Shown here piece by piece: positions 43,573-52,783 of a DNA stretch of 64,000 nt. The position numbers were made by a program, and so were the translations under genes. The number at the start of each line of letters is the position of its first letter. The first letter of the stretch is position 1. Location: NCBI RefSeq assembly GCF_003234175.2, contig NZ_CP126257.1, positions 682,001 through 746,000 of the forward strand, in the 5' to 3' direction. The DNA is from Curtobacterium sp. MCSS17_007 (GTDB lineage Bacteria > Actinomycetota > Actinomycetes > Actinomycetales > Microbacteriaceae). The notes beneath the pieces are model-generated. The model worked only from the letters and a program-made list of their open reading frames with translations. It was not told the DNA's origin and searched no databases.

Positions 43573-44516
43573 GCGTGTTCAGCCAGACCCGCACCCGCCC
43601 CACCGCGACCCTCACCGAGAGCATCACCGCCGGTGGCGCGAAGCGCCCGAGGCGGCCCTACGACACCGACGTCACCCGGCTCCTGCCGCGGTGGCTGCTG
43701 GTCACGGTCATCGCCGTCCTCATCGCCTTCATCGCCGCGCCGGTGCTCTACATCCTGTTCGGCTCGGTGAACTCGGACGTCGCAGTCGCCCGTGGCGAGT
43801 ACTTCCCGTCCGAGTTCACGCTGTCGAACTACGTCGCCATCTGGGACACGGTCGCGCTCGGGCAGGGCCTGGTGAACTCGCTGCTCACCGCCGGCGCCGT
43901 CGCCGTCGCCAGTGCCGCGCTCGCCGTGTCCACCGCGTACGTGCTCGTCCGCTTCCGGTTCCTCGGCCGCCTGACGATCCTCCGCGGGCTCCTCGCCCTG
44001 CAGTCGATCCCGGGGACGCTCCTGCTGCTGCCCGTGTTCGTCGTCTTCGCCAACATCGCGAGCGCGACCGGCGTGCAGGTCATCGGCACCCGCTGGGGCC
44101 TGTTCGTCACCTACCTGACGTTCGCCCTGCCGTTCTCGACCTGGGTGATGGTGACGTACCTGCGCGGCCTGCCGAAGGAGCTCGAGGAGGCGGCCCGCAT
44201 CGACGGCGCCTCGAGCACCCGCATCCTGCGGAGCGTCGTCCTGCCGCTCTCGTGGCCCGGCATCGTCGTGTCCGCGATCTTCGCCTTCCTGCTCGGCTGG
44301 AACGACGTGCTCTTCAGCACGATCATGACGACCCCGAACACCCGCACCGTCGCGGTGGTGCTGCAGGTGCTCGGCACCACGCAGGAGGGCGGCGCCGTGC
44401 CGATCTACGGCCAGATGATGGCCGCCTCGATCGTCTGCGCGGTGCCGGTCGTCGCGCTCTACCTGATCTTCCAGCGCTACCTGGTCGGCGGCCTGACCGC
44501 CGGCTCCGTCAAGTGA
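43569..44516 (+). CDS. ABC sugar transporter permease (MalG-like, uronate locus)
   Basis: The second membrane subunit has 315 residues, about six helices and the EAA loop ELEEAARIDGASSTRILRSV. The ATG overlaps the preceding stop (ATGA). The C-terminus FQRYLVGGLTAGSVK is typical for this subfamily. After it, a 103-bp gap with a family A palindrome (44560-44601) separates transport genes from the catabolic genes, a likely point for partial termination and lower enzyme or higher transporter mRNA. Confidence 0.9.
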   Translation: MSVFSQTRTRPTATLTESITAGGAKRPRRPYDTDVTRLLPRWLLVTVIAVLIAFIAAPVLYILFGSVNSDVAVARGEYFPSEFTLSNYVAIWDTVALGQGLVNSLLTAGAVAVASAALAVSTAYVLVRFRFLGRLTILRGLLALQSIPGTLLLLPVFVVFANIASATGVQVIGTRWGLFVTYLTFALPFSTWVMVTYLRGLPKELEEAARIDGASSTRILRSVVLPLSWPGIVVSAIFAFLLGWNDVLFSTIMTTPNTRTVAVVLQVLGTTQEGGAVPIYGQMMAASIVCAVPVVALYLIFQRYLVGGLTAGSVK

Positions 44517-44559
44517 CGAGTCCGCCGGCTCCGCCGAGGAGCGCACGCAACCACACGAC

Positions 44560-44601
44560 GGACGGGAGGCGCGCCTCGGCCCCGCCACGCGCCTCCCGTC
44601 C
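44560..44601. repeat. Palindromic repeat family A in the uronate operon
   Basis: GGACGGGAGGCGCG (44560-44573) is perfectly complementary to CGCGCCTCCCGTCC (44588-44601), with a 14-nt loop. It sits between the second permease and the first TIM-barrel gene, 18 nt before the latter's start. Confidence 0.75.
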
Positions 44602-44619
44602 GACACAGGAAGGAACGCA

Positions 44620-45456
44620 ATGACCCAGCCAACGTGGGAACTCTCCGGCTTCGGTGACGAGATCGACGCCGACCCGGCGGTCCAGGTCGCCGTGCTGCAG
44701 GCGCTCGGCGCCAGCGCGATCGAGGTGCGGAGCGCCTGGGGCGTGAACGTCGTCGACCTCGACGACGACCAGCTCGCCGGCCTCCACCGTGTGTTCGAGG
44801 AGCGCGGGCAGACCGTCTCCGCCATCGCCTCGCCGATCGGCAAGGTCGTCGTCGACCGGCCCGTCGAGCACGAGGTGGAGCGGCTCGGCCGCGCGATCGC
44901 GGCCGCGCACGCCCTCGGGACGACGAACATCCGGATCTTCTCGTTCTACTTCGACGGCCGCACCGCGGACGAGGTGCGCGACGTCGTCATGGTCCGGATG
45001 CGCGCGCTCGCCGACCTCGCCGAGCGCGAGGGCGTCACCCTGCTGCACGAGAACGAGAAGGACATCTACGGCGACGTGCCCGAGCGCGTGCTCGACATCG
45101 TCGAGAGCGTCGGGTCGTCGTCGCTCCGGCTCGCGTGGGACAACGCGAACTACGTGCAGTGCGGCGTCCGACCCTTCACCGACGGCTGGGAACAGCTCGC
45201 GCCGTACGTCGACTACCTGCAGGTCAAGGACGCCCTGGCCGCCGACGCATCCGTCGTGCCGGCGGGGGAGGGCGACGGCGAGTTGCTGGAGACGCTCACC
45301 GCCCTCCGCGACGCCGGGTACTCCGGGTACGCCTCGCTCGAGCCGCACCTGACCGACGTGAACAGCCTCGGCGGGTTCTCCGGACCCGCCGCCTTCGGCC
45401 GTGCCGGCCGCGCCTTCCGCTCCCTCACCGACCAGATCGGAGTCACCCTGCGATGA
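44620..45456 (+). CDS. Sugar phosphate isomerase/epimerase-like TIM-barrel protein
   Basis: The 278-residue protein belongs to the AP-endonuclease-2/xylose-isomerase-like superfamily. It has strands GFGDEIDADPAVQVAVLQ, IEVRSAWGVNVV, and metal-ligand candidates in LLHENEKDIYG (Glu), LAWDNANYVQCG (Asp), YLQVKDAL and GYASLEPHL (Glu). AGGAAGG lies 6 nt before the ATG. Its stop overlaps the start of the Gfo/Idh gene. Such proteins isomerise or epimerise keto-sugars; combined with the Gfo/Idh this hints at an oxidised-sugar route beside the uronate route. The substrate is unknown. Confidence 0.83.
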   Translation: MTQPTWELSGFGDEIDADPAVQVAVLQALGASAIEVRSAWGVNVVDLDDDQLAGLHRVFEERGQTVSAIASPIGKVVVDRPVEHEVERLGRAIAAAHALGTTNIRIFSFYFDGRTADEVRDVVMVRMRALADLAEREGVTLLHENEKDIYGDVPERVLDIVESVGSSSLRLAWDNANYVQCGVRPFTDGWEQLAPYVDYLQVKDALAADASVVPAGEGDGELLETLTALRDAGYSGYASLEPHLTDVNSLGGFSGPAAFGRAGRAFRSLTDQIGVTLR

Positions 45457-46655
45457 CCACTCCACCCGAGCCCTCCCGTCCGCTCCGCTTGGCGGTCGTC
45501 GGCGCCGGCGTCATCGGACGCCACCACGCCCGCGTCGCCGTGCAGCACCCGGACCTGGAGGTCGTCGCCCTCGTCGACGCCGTCCCCGCAGCCGCCACGG
45601 GCGCGGCCGACGAGGTCGAGGCGACGGGCGCCGACCGGCCGATCACCACCGCGACCATCGAGGACGCCATCGCGCAGACCGACATCGACGTCGTCGCGAT
45701 CTGCTCCCCGTCCGGCATGCACGTCCAGTTGGCCGAGGCGGCGCTCGCCGCGGGCAAGCACGTCGTCATCGAGAAGCCGCTCGACACCACGATGCCCCGG
45801 GCCCGCCAGATCGCGGCGCTCGCCGCCGACGCCCGGTCACGGGGACTCGTCACGAGCGTGATCAGCCAGCACCGCTTCGACCCGGCCTCGGTCGCGGTCG
45901 CGGGAGCCGCGCGCGGCGGCGGCTTCGGCACCGTGACCTCCGGCGTCGCGAGCGTCGCCTGGTACCGCTCGCAGGGCTACTACGACTCGGGCGACTGGCG
46001 CGGCACCTGGTCGCTCGACGGTGGCGGTGCGGTGATGAACCAGGGCGTGCACACCGTCGACCTGCTCGTCTGGGCGCTCGGCCGGCCGGAGGAGATCTCG
46101 GCGCAGGTCGGGCTCCTCGCGCACGACCGCATCGAGGTCGAGGACACGGCGGTCGCCACCGTGCGGTTCCGGAACGGCGCCCTCGGGGTGATCCACTGCA
46201 CGACCGCCGCCTACCCGGGACTCTCCGCGCGCTACGCGGTGTACGGCACCCACGGGTCGGCGATCGTCGACGACGACCGGCTCGCGTACTTCCACGTCGC
46301 CCCGGACACGGCGACGCTCGAGTCCGCGTCGACCACGGCGAACGCCACCGCGGTCGCCGACGCCGTCGACCAGAAGCACGACGTCGTCCCGCCGGAGCAC
46401 GTCGTCGGCGGCCCGGCCGAGCCCGACCACTTCGCTGCCGGGCACGCCCGCCAGTACACGGACATCGTCGCCGCGATCCGCGAGGGCCGCGACCCCGGCG
46501 TCACCGTCGACGACGCCCTCGTGTCGCTCGCCACCGTCCGCGGGCTGTACGTCAGCGCGACGCTCGGGCAGCCGGTGCGGATCGACGACGTCATCGAGGG
46601 GCGGTACGACGACGTCGAACCCGTCGTCGCTCCCCGGGAAGGAGCAGTCCGGTGA
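45453..46655 (+). CDS. Gfo/Idh/MocA-family oxidoreductase (uronate locus)
   Basis: This 400-residue NAD(P)-dependent sugar oxidoreductase has the Rossmann motif RLAVVGAGVIGRHHARVA and the catalytic motif VIEKPLDTTM; the substrate part includes GGGAVMNQGVHTVDLLVWAL with the Asp/His pair. The ATG overlaps the upstream stop and the GTG of the next gene overlaps its own stop. Being flanked on both sides by TIM-barrel isomerase-like genes, it fits a pathway in which a sugar is oxidised, rearranged or cleaved and reduced again. The true substrate cannot be read from sequence. Confidence 0.86.
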   Translation: MTTPPEPSRPLRLAVVGAGVIGRHHARVAVQHPDLEVVALVDAVPAAATGAADEVEATGADRPITTATIEDAIAQTDIDVVAICSPSGMHVQLAEAALAAGKHVVIEKPLDTTMPRARQIAALAADARSRGLVTSVISQHRFDPASVAVAGAARGGGFGTVTSGVASVAWYRSQGYYDSGDWRGTWSLDGGGAVMNQGVHTVDLLVWALGRPEEISAQVGLLAHDRIEVEDTAVATVRFRNGALGVIHCTTAAYPGLSARYAVYGTHGSAIVDDDRLAYFHVAPDTATLESASTTANATAVADAVDQKHDVVPPEHVVGGPAEPDHFAAGHARQYTDIVAAIREGRDPGVTVDDALVSLATVRGLYVSATLGQPVRIDDVIEGRYDDVEPVVAPREGAVR

Positions 46656-47524
46656 GGTTCTCCGTGTTCACCGCGTCGACGCCCGACTGGACCCCGACGC
46701 AGGCAGCCACGACCCTGGCCGAGCAGGGCTGGGACGGCATCGAGTGGCGCATCGTCGACGACCGCACCGAGGACGGCTCCTCCGGCTTCTGGGCCGGCAA
46801 CCGCTCGACGTGGCAGTTCACCGGCATCGCGGACCGGGTCGGCGAGATCGCCCGCACCACCGAGGCAGCCGGCCTCGAGTACTCGGGCATCGGTGGGTAC
46901 CAGCCGGTGTCCGACCACGAGGGCGTCGAGACGATGCTCCGGGTGACGAGCGAACTCGGCGCGCGCCAGGTGCGTCTGACCATGCCCTGGTACCGGCGCG
47001 AGCGGGAGCGGACGGGTGCCACGTACGGCGAGCTCTTCGACCGCACGCGCGCCGACCTCGAGTGGGCGGCGGCGCGTGCGGCCGACCTCGGCGTCAAGGC
47101 GCTCGTCGAGCTGCACCACATGACGATCACGCCGTCGGCGTCCGCCGCACTCCGGCTGGTGGACGGCCTCGACCCCGAGCACGTCGGCGTCATCCACGAC
47201 CTCGGCAACCTCGTCATCGAGGGGCAGGAGGACCACCTCGCCGCGTTCGAGCTCCTCGGGCCGTACCTCGCGCACGCGCACGTCAAGAACGCCCGCTGGG
47301 TCGACACCGGCGAGACCCGTGCCGACGGCAGCCGGATCTGGCGGAACGAGTGGGCCCCGCTCCGCGACGGCCAGGCGTCCGTGTCCGAGTACCTCGACGC
47401 CCTGCGGCAGCACGGCTACGACGGCTGGGTCACCATCGAGGACTTCTCCACCGACATGCCGCTCGCCGAGCGCACCGCCGACAACCTGGCCTACCTGCGC
47501 TCCCTGGTCCCGGTGACGGCATGA
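46652..47524 (+). CDS. Sugar phosphate isomerase/epimerase-like TIM-barrel protein
   Basis: This 290-residue protein is another AP-endonuclease-2-type barrel, distinct from the one at 44620. The N-terminal strand RFSVFTASTPDWTPTQAAT and metal-ligand candidates ALVELHHMTITPSAS (Glu/His), VGVIHDLGNLVIEG (Asp), HAHVKNARWVD (His) and WVTIEDFSTD (Glu) are visible. The GTG start is preceded by GGAAGGAG at 7 nt. Its stop overlaps the uxuB-like ATG. Two different barrels around one oxidoreductase suggest two successive steps. Confidence 0.84.
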   Translation: MRFSVFTASTPDWTPTQAATTLAEQGWDGIEWRIVDDRTEDGSSGFWAGNRSTWQFTGIADRVGEIARTTEAAGLEYSGIGGYQPVSDHEGVETMLRVTSELGARQVRLTMPWYRRERERTGATYGELFDRTRADLEWAAARAADLGVKALVELHHMTITPSASAALRLVDGLDPEHVGVIHDLGNLVIEGQEDHLAAFELLGPYLAHAHVKNARWVDTGETRADGSRIWRNEWAPLRDGQASVSEYLDALRQHGYDGWVTIEDFSTDMPLAERTADNLAYLRSLVPVTA

Positions 47525-48801
47525 GCCGTCGTCCCGGCGTCGTCCACCTCGGCGTGGGGGCCTTCGCACGCGCCCACCTCGCCTGGTACACGCTCCGCGC
47601 GAGCGGCGAAGTGTGGGGGATCACCGCGTTCACCGGTCGGTCCGCTGCGGCGGCGGAGGCGCTCGCCGCACAGGACTGCCGCTACACGCTGGTGACCCGC
47701 GCAGCCGACGGCGACACCGCCGAGGTGGTCGACACGATCGTGGCCGCCCACCCCGGCAGCGACGACACGGCCTGGAGGCGCGTGGTCGCGTCCCCGGGGA
47801 CGACCATCATCACGCTGACGGTCACCGAGGCCGGCTACCGGGCCGACTCGGCCATCCCGGCCCGTCTCGTCGACGGGCTCGCCGCCCGCCGGGCCGCCGG
47901 CGGCGGCCGGATCGCGCTGGTGTCGCTCGACAACCTGACGCACAACGGCGAGGTGCTCCGCGACGCCGTGCTCGGGGCGACGGACGACCCGGCGCTCCGG
48001 TCGTGGATCGCGTCGACGGTCGCCTTCCCGTCGTCGATGGTCGACCGGATCACACCCGCCACCACCGCTTCCGACCTCGAGGAGATCAGGGACCTGCCCG
48101 GGGCGCTCGACGGCGACCGCGTGCCGGTGGTCACGGAGCCCTTCGCCGAGTGGGTGCTCGAGGACGTCTTCGACGGCATCGACCGTCCCGCGTGGGAGAC
48201 GGCCGGCGTCCGGCTCGTGCCCGACGTCACCCCCTACGAGCAGCGGAAGCTCTGGCTGCTCAACGGGTCGCACTCGCTCCTGGCGTACCTCGGGCTGCTG
48301 CTCGGCCACGAGACCGTCGCGTCCGCGATGGACGACCCGCGGTGCAGGAGTGCCGTGGAGCAGCTCTGGGACGAGGCCGCCGCCGAGCTCCCGCTGCCCG
48401 CCGACGAGGTCACCGCTGCGCGGGCCGCGCTCGTCGAGCGCTTCGCGAACCCGCGCATCCGGCACACCCTGCGGCAGATCGCCGCAGGCGGCTCGCAGAA
48501 GCTGCCCGTCCGCGTCGTCGACGTCCTGCGTCGGCGACTCGAGCGGGACCCGGAGGCGGGCGTCGGTCCGGGAGCCGCGACCCTGCTCGCCGCCTGGTGG
48601 CTGCACTGCACCACGCAGCCCGAGCTGGTGGACGACACCGGAGCGCCCGGGCCAGACTCGGACGTGCACGACGTCCTGGGGGTCGTCGCGCCCGACCTCG
48701 ACACCACCCCCGTGGTGGCCGCCGTCACCGCGGCCGCCGAGCGCATCCGCACCGCCGCGGCACCCGCACGCGGCACCGTCGACGAAGGAGTCCACGCATG
48801 A
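47521..48801 (+). CDS. uxuB: Mannitol dehydrogenase-family protein, probable fructuronate reductase
   Basis: This 426-residue enzyme of the polyol-specific long-chain dehydrogenase family most likely reduces D-fructuronate to D-mannonate with NADH, linking uxaC and the ManD dehydratase. It has the Rossmann motif VVHLGVGAFARAHLAWY and the catalytic region YEQRKLWLLNGSHSLLAYLG, with the conserved Lys, Asn and His. It is somewhat shorter than E. coli UxuB. The ATG overlaps the upstream stop, and its own stop overlaps the next ATG. A mannitol or arabitol dehydrogenase role is possible from sequence; the locus favours fructuronate. Confidence 0.85.
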   Translation: MSRRPGVVHLGVGAFARAHLAWYTLRASGEVWGITAFTGRSAAAAEALAAQDCRYTLVTRAADGDTAEVVDTIVAAHPGSDDTAWRRVVASPGTTIITLTVTEAGYRADSAIPARLVDGLAARRAAGGGRIALVSLDNLTHNGEVLRDAVLGATDDPALRSWIASTVAFPSSMVDRITPATTASDLEEIRDLPGALDGDRVPVVTEPFAEWVLEDVFDGIDRPAWETAGVRLVPDVTPYEQRKLWLLNGSHSLLAYLGLLLGHETVASAMDDPRCRSAVEQLWDEAAAELPLPADEVTAARAALVERFANPRIRHTLRQIAAGGSQKLPVRVVDVLRRRLERDPEAGVGPGAATLLAAWWLHCTTQPELVDDTGAPGPDSDVHDVLGVVAPDLDTTPVVAAVTAAAERIRTAAAPARGTVDEGVHA

Positions 48802-50153
48802 CCGACACCGGCACCACGAACCCGGCCGCCCCCGTCCCCGGGGCGGCCGACGGCGGAGCGGCGACGGACCCGACGGCCGGTCGCCCCGACACCTGGGCGT
48901 CGACCGACCGCGGGCAGCTCATCGACCGGGCCGAGGTCATCGTCACGAGCCCGGACCGGAACTTCGTCACCCTGAAGGTCACGACCGTCGACGGCGTCAC
49001 CGGTCTCGGCGACGCGACCCTGAACGGCCGCGAGCTCGCCGTGGCCGCCTACCTGTCCGAGCACGTCGTGCCGCTGCTCGCGGGCCGCGATGCCAGCCGC
49101 ATCGAGGACGCCTGGCAGTTCCTGTACCGCTCGTCGTACTGGCGTCGGGGCCCCGTCACGATGGCCGCGATCGCCGCCGTCGACATGGCCCTCTGGGACA
49201 TCAAGGCCAAGGTCGCCGGGATGCCGCTCTACCAGCTGCTCGGCGGTGCGTCGCGCACGGGGCTCATGGCGTACGGGCACGCCTCGGGCAAGGAGCTCCC
49301 GGAGCTGTTCGACTCGATCCGCGAGCACCAGGCCGAGGGCTACCGGTCCATCCGCGTGCAGACGGGCGTCCCCGGGCTCGAGAGCATCTACGGCATCGCG
49401 TCGAACAGGACGACCGAGGGCAACGCCGGCGTCCGGTACGACTTCGAGCCCGCGCAGCGCGGAGCGTTCCCGGCGATGGAGGACTGGGACACCCGGGCCT
49501 ACCTGCGACACGTGCCGACCGTGTTCGAGGCCGTCCGCAACGAGTTCGGCCCCGAGCTGCCGCTCCTGCACGACGGCCACCACCGGATGACCCCGCTGCA
49601 GGCCGCCAAGCTCGGCAAGAGCCTGGAGCCGTACGACCTGTTCTGGCTCGAGGACTGCACCCCCGCCGAGAACCAGGAGGCGCTCAAGCTCGTCCGGCAG
49701 CACACCACGACGCCGCTCGCGATCGGCGAGGTGTTCAACACCATCTGGGACTTCAAGGACATCATCCGCGACCAGCTCATCGACTACGTGCGCGGTGCCG
49801 TGACCCACATGGGCGGCGTCACCCCGCTGCGCAAGACGATGGACTACGCAGCGCTGTACCAGGTCAGGTCCGGGTTCCACGGGCCGACCGACATCTCGCC
49901 CGTGGGGCTCGCGGCGCAGATGCACCTCGGCATGGCGATCCACAACTTCGGCATCCAGGAGTACATGCAGCACGGGCCGCGGACGAACCGGGTGTTCCGG
50001 CAGACCTTCACCTTCACGGACGGGTACCTGCACCCGGGCGACGAGCCGGGCCTCGGGGTGACGCTCGACGTCGACGAGGCGGGGAAGTACCCGTACGAGC
50101 AGGCCTACCTGCCGTTCAACCGCCTGGCCGACGGGACCGTGCACGACTGGTAG
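48798..50153 (+). CDS. manD: ManD-type mannonate dehydratase (enolase superfamily)
   Basis: This enzyme dehydrates D-mannonate to 2-keto-3-deoxygluconate with Mg2+. It belongs to the ManD branch of the enolase superfamily, not to UxuA. Three metal ligands are expected in PLLHDGHHRM (Asp), LFWLEDCTP (Glu) and LAIGEVFNTIWD (Glu); the HGPTDISPVG segment carries the active-site His. The protein has 451 residues, about 45 more than typical: an N-terminal Ala/Pro/Gly-rich leader of ~38 residues precedes the usual RAEVIVTSPDRNFVTLK start, and no alternative in-frame start is apparent. Last gene of the operon. Kinase and aldolase for the product are not in the window. Confidence 0.88.
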   Translation: MTDTGTTNPAAPVPGAADGGAATDPTAGRPDTWASTDRGQLIDRAEVIVTSPDRNFVTLKVTTVDGVTGLGDATLNGRELAVAAYLSEHVVPLLAGRDASRIEDAWQFLYRSSYWRRGPVTMAAIAAVDMALWDIKAKVAGMPLYQLLGGASRTGLMAYGHASGKELPELFDSIREHQAEGYRSIRVQTGVPGLESIYGIASNRTTEGNAGVRYDFEPAQRGAFPAMEDWDTRAYLRHVPTVFEAVRNEFGPELPLLHDGHHRMTPLQAAKLGKSLEPYDLFWLEDCTPAENQEALKLVRQHTTTPLAIGEVFNTIWDFKDIIRDQLIDYVRGAVTHMGGVTPLRKTMDYAALYQVRSGFHGPTDISPVGLAAQMHLGMAIHNFGIQEYMQHGPRTNRVFRQTFTFTDGYLHPGDEPGLGVTLDVDEAGKYPYEQAYLPFNRLADGTVHDW

Positions 50154-50184
50154 TCCCACTCCGCAGCACGGGCATGCTGGGGGC

Positions 50185-51093
<909 letters not shown>

Positions 51094-51111
51094 ACCCGCT
51101 CGGTCCGTAGC

Positions 51112-51142
51112 CCGTGGCGGCGGCGCCACGGCCCTCCCGTCC
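51112..51142. repeat. Partial family A palindrome
   Basis: CCGTGGCG (51112-51119) pairs with CGCCACGG (51124-51131), followed by the family A right flank CCCTCCCGTCC (51132-51142) without a matching left flank. It lies 18 nt after the coiled-coil gene and may end its transcript. Confidence 0.5.
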
Positions 51143-51185
51143 GACCGCGGGCGGCACTCGGCGCGACACGCCCGGCAGCCCCTGC

Positions 51186-51360
51186 TAGACTCGCAAACCG
51201 ACTTCGGCGAGGGCCGCGCAGCGCGCGGCCGTGATCGACGCGGTAGGGAGACCCGGCCCAGTCCTGGGAGCGTTCCTCACGCGTGCACGCGTTCGAGTTG
51301 CAACACCACAGACCCCCCGATGCCGGCACCCCGGCGTCGACCCCGACACCAGGAGGCACC
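51186..51360 (+). promoter_or_regulatory. Promoter and long structured leader of rplY
   Basis: TAGACT (51186-51191) is a good -10 box; transcription from about 51198 would give a leader of ~160 nt. It contains a hairpin GGCCGCGC (51212-51219) with GCGCGGCC (51223-51230) and further potential pairing around 51320-51340. AGGAGG ends 6 nt before the rplY ATG. Long leaders on ribosomal protein genes often serve autoregulation; that role here is inference. Confidence 0.5.
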
Positions 51361-51993
51361 ATGGCCGACTACACCAAGCTCGCAGCGGAGACCCGCACCA
51401 AGTTCGGCAAGGGCGCTGCGCGCAAGCTCCGCGCCGCTGACAAGATCCCCGCGGTCGTCTACGGCCACGGCACCGAGCCGCAGCACATCACCCTCCCGGG
51501 CCACGAGACGATGCTGCTCGTCCGTACCGCGAACGCGGTCGTCGACCTCGACATCGAGGGTGCGGCCCAGCTCGCCCTCGTCAAGGACGTCCAGCGCGAC
51601 CCGGTGCGCCAGATCATCGAGCACATCGACCTCGTCGTCGTGCGTCGTGGCGAGAAGGTCACCGTCGACGTGCCCGTCGTCGTCGAGGGCGAGTCCTTCT
51701 CCGGCACGATCCACGTCCAGGACCTCTCCTCCGTCTCGCTCCTCGTCGAGGCGACCGACATCCCGGAGCACGTGACCGTGGACGTCGAGGGCCTCGAGGA
51801 CGGCGCGCAGGTCCTGGCCTCGCAGCTCGAGCTGCCGGCCGGTGCCGAGCTCGAGACCGACGCCGAGGCGCTCGTCGTCCAGATCGTCACCCCGCGTGGC
51901 ACCGCTGACGACGACGCTGCCGACGAGGCCGCTGCCGAGGCGGGCGCCGAGGCCGGCGCCGAGGGCGGCTCCGCCCCGGTCGACTCCGAGTAG
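51361..51993 (+). CDS. rplY: 50S ribosomal protein L25/general stress protein Ctc
   Basis: L25 of the long Ctc type binds 5S rRNA in the large subunit. The 210-residue protein has the N-terminal L25 domain (1-95, TRTKFGKGAARKLRAADKIP) and a C-terminal TL5-like domain (95-185, VVVEGESFSGTIHVQDLSS), then an acidic Ala/Glu/Asp tail (about 185-210). AGGAGGC is upstream of the ATG. It is followed after 32 nt by pth, the usual partner. The acidic tail is common in actinobacteria and has no known fold. Confidence 0.96.
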   Translation: MADYTKLAAETRTKFGKGAARKLRAADKIPAVVYGHGTEPQHITLPGHETMLLVRTANAVVDLDIEGAAQLALVKDVQRDPVRQIIEHIDLVVVRRGEKVTVDVPVVVEGESFSGTIHVQDLSSVSLLVEATDIPEHVTVDVEGLEDGAQVLASQLELPAGAELETDAEALVVQIVTPRGTADDDAADEAAAEAGAEAGAEGGSAPVDSE

Positions 51994-52025
51994 GACACCC
52001 TCCGCGGAACGTCTGGCCGACGCTG

Positions 52026-52610
52026 ATGACAGGAACGACCCTCGTCGTGGTCGGGCTCGGGAACCCCGGGCCCGGCTACGCGGGGAACCGTCACAACGTC
52101 GGCCAGATGGTCCTCGACGAACTCGCAGCCCGCATGGGTGCGACGTTCAAGAAGCACAAGACCCCGAACCAGGTCGCCGAGGGCCGCCTGGTGCCCGGCG
52201 GGCCCAAGCTCGTCCTGGCCAAGCCGGGGTCGTTCATGAACACCTCCGGGGGACCGGTCTCGAGCGTGCTCGGGTTCTACAGCGCCACCCCCGCCGAGCT
52301 GATCGTGGTCCACGACGAGCTCGACCTGCCGTTCGACACCGTCCGCCTCAAGGGCAGCGGCGGGCACGGTGGCCACAACGGGCTGCGGGACATCATCAAG
52401 GCGACCGGCACGAACGAGTTCACCCGGGTGCGGATCGGCATCGGCCGACCCCCGGGACGCCAAGATCCCGCCGACTACGTGCTGCGCGACTTCTCGCCCA
52501 CCGAGAAGAAGACGCTGCCGAACCTGCTCGCCGATGGCGCTGACGCCGTCGAGGCGATCGCGGAGCTCGGCCTGCTCGCTGCGCAGCAGCGCGTGCACGC
52601 CCCGTCCTGA
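52026..52610 (+). CDS. pth: Peptidyl-tRNA hydrolase
   Basis: Pth releases peptides from stalled peptidyl-tRNA so the tRNA can be recycled. The 194-residue enzyme shows the signature GLGNPGPGYAGNRHNVG with Asn13 and the catalytic His23, plus Asn71 in KPGSFMNTSGG and Asp96 in VVHDELDLPF, all matching the E. coli active site. It probably shares the rplY transcript. A small GC hairpin (52697-52714) follows 86 nt after the stop. Confidence 0.96.
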   Translation: MTGTTLVVVGLGNPGPGYAGNRHNVGQMVLDELAARMGATFKKHKTPNQVAEGRLVPGGPKLVLAKPGSFMNTSGGPVSSVLGFYSATPAELIVVHDELDLPFDTVRLKGSGGHGGHNGLRDIIKATGTNEFTRVRIGIGRPPGRQDPADYVLRDFSPTEKKTLPNLLADGADAVEAIAELGLLAAQQRVHAPS

Positions 52611-52696
52611 TCCGTCGCGCACGCCGCGCGGGTGGTTCCGTCGTCGGCCCGGAGGCGCGGACTGCTCCCACCACGGCGCTGTCCGGAAGGCGTGCC

Positions 52697-52742
52697 GTCC
52701 CCGAACTGGGGGACTCTCACGTACCCCGGTGGTCGGTACGTT
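52697..52742 (+). promoter_or_regulatory. Hairpin and possible -10 box before the LAXTG propeller gene
   Basis: GTCCCC (52697-52702) and GGGGAC (52709-52714) form a short hairpin that might end the rplY-pth transcript. TACGTT (52737-52742) could be a -10 box 41 nt before the GTG at 52784. Both are weak predictions. Confidence 0.35.
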
Positions 52743-52783
52743 CGCCCACGGGGTGACCACCCCCGACGACGAGGGGAACGACC

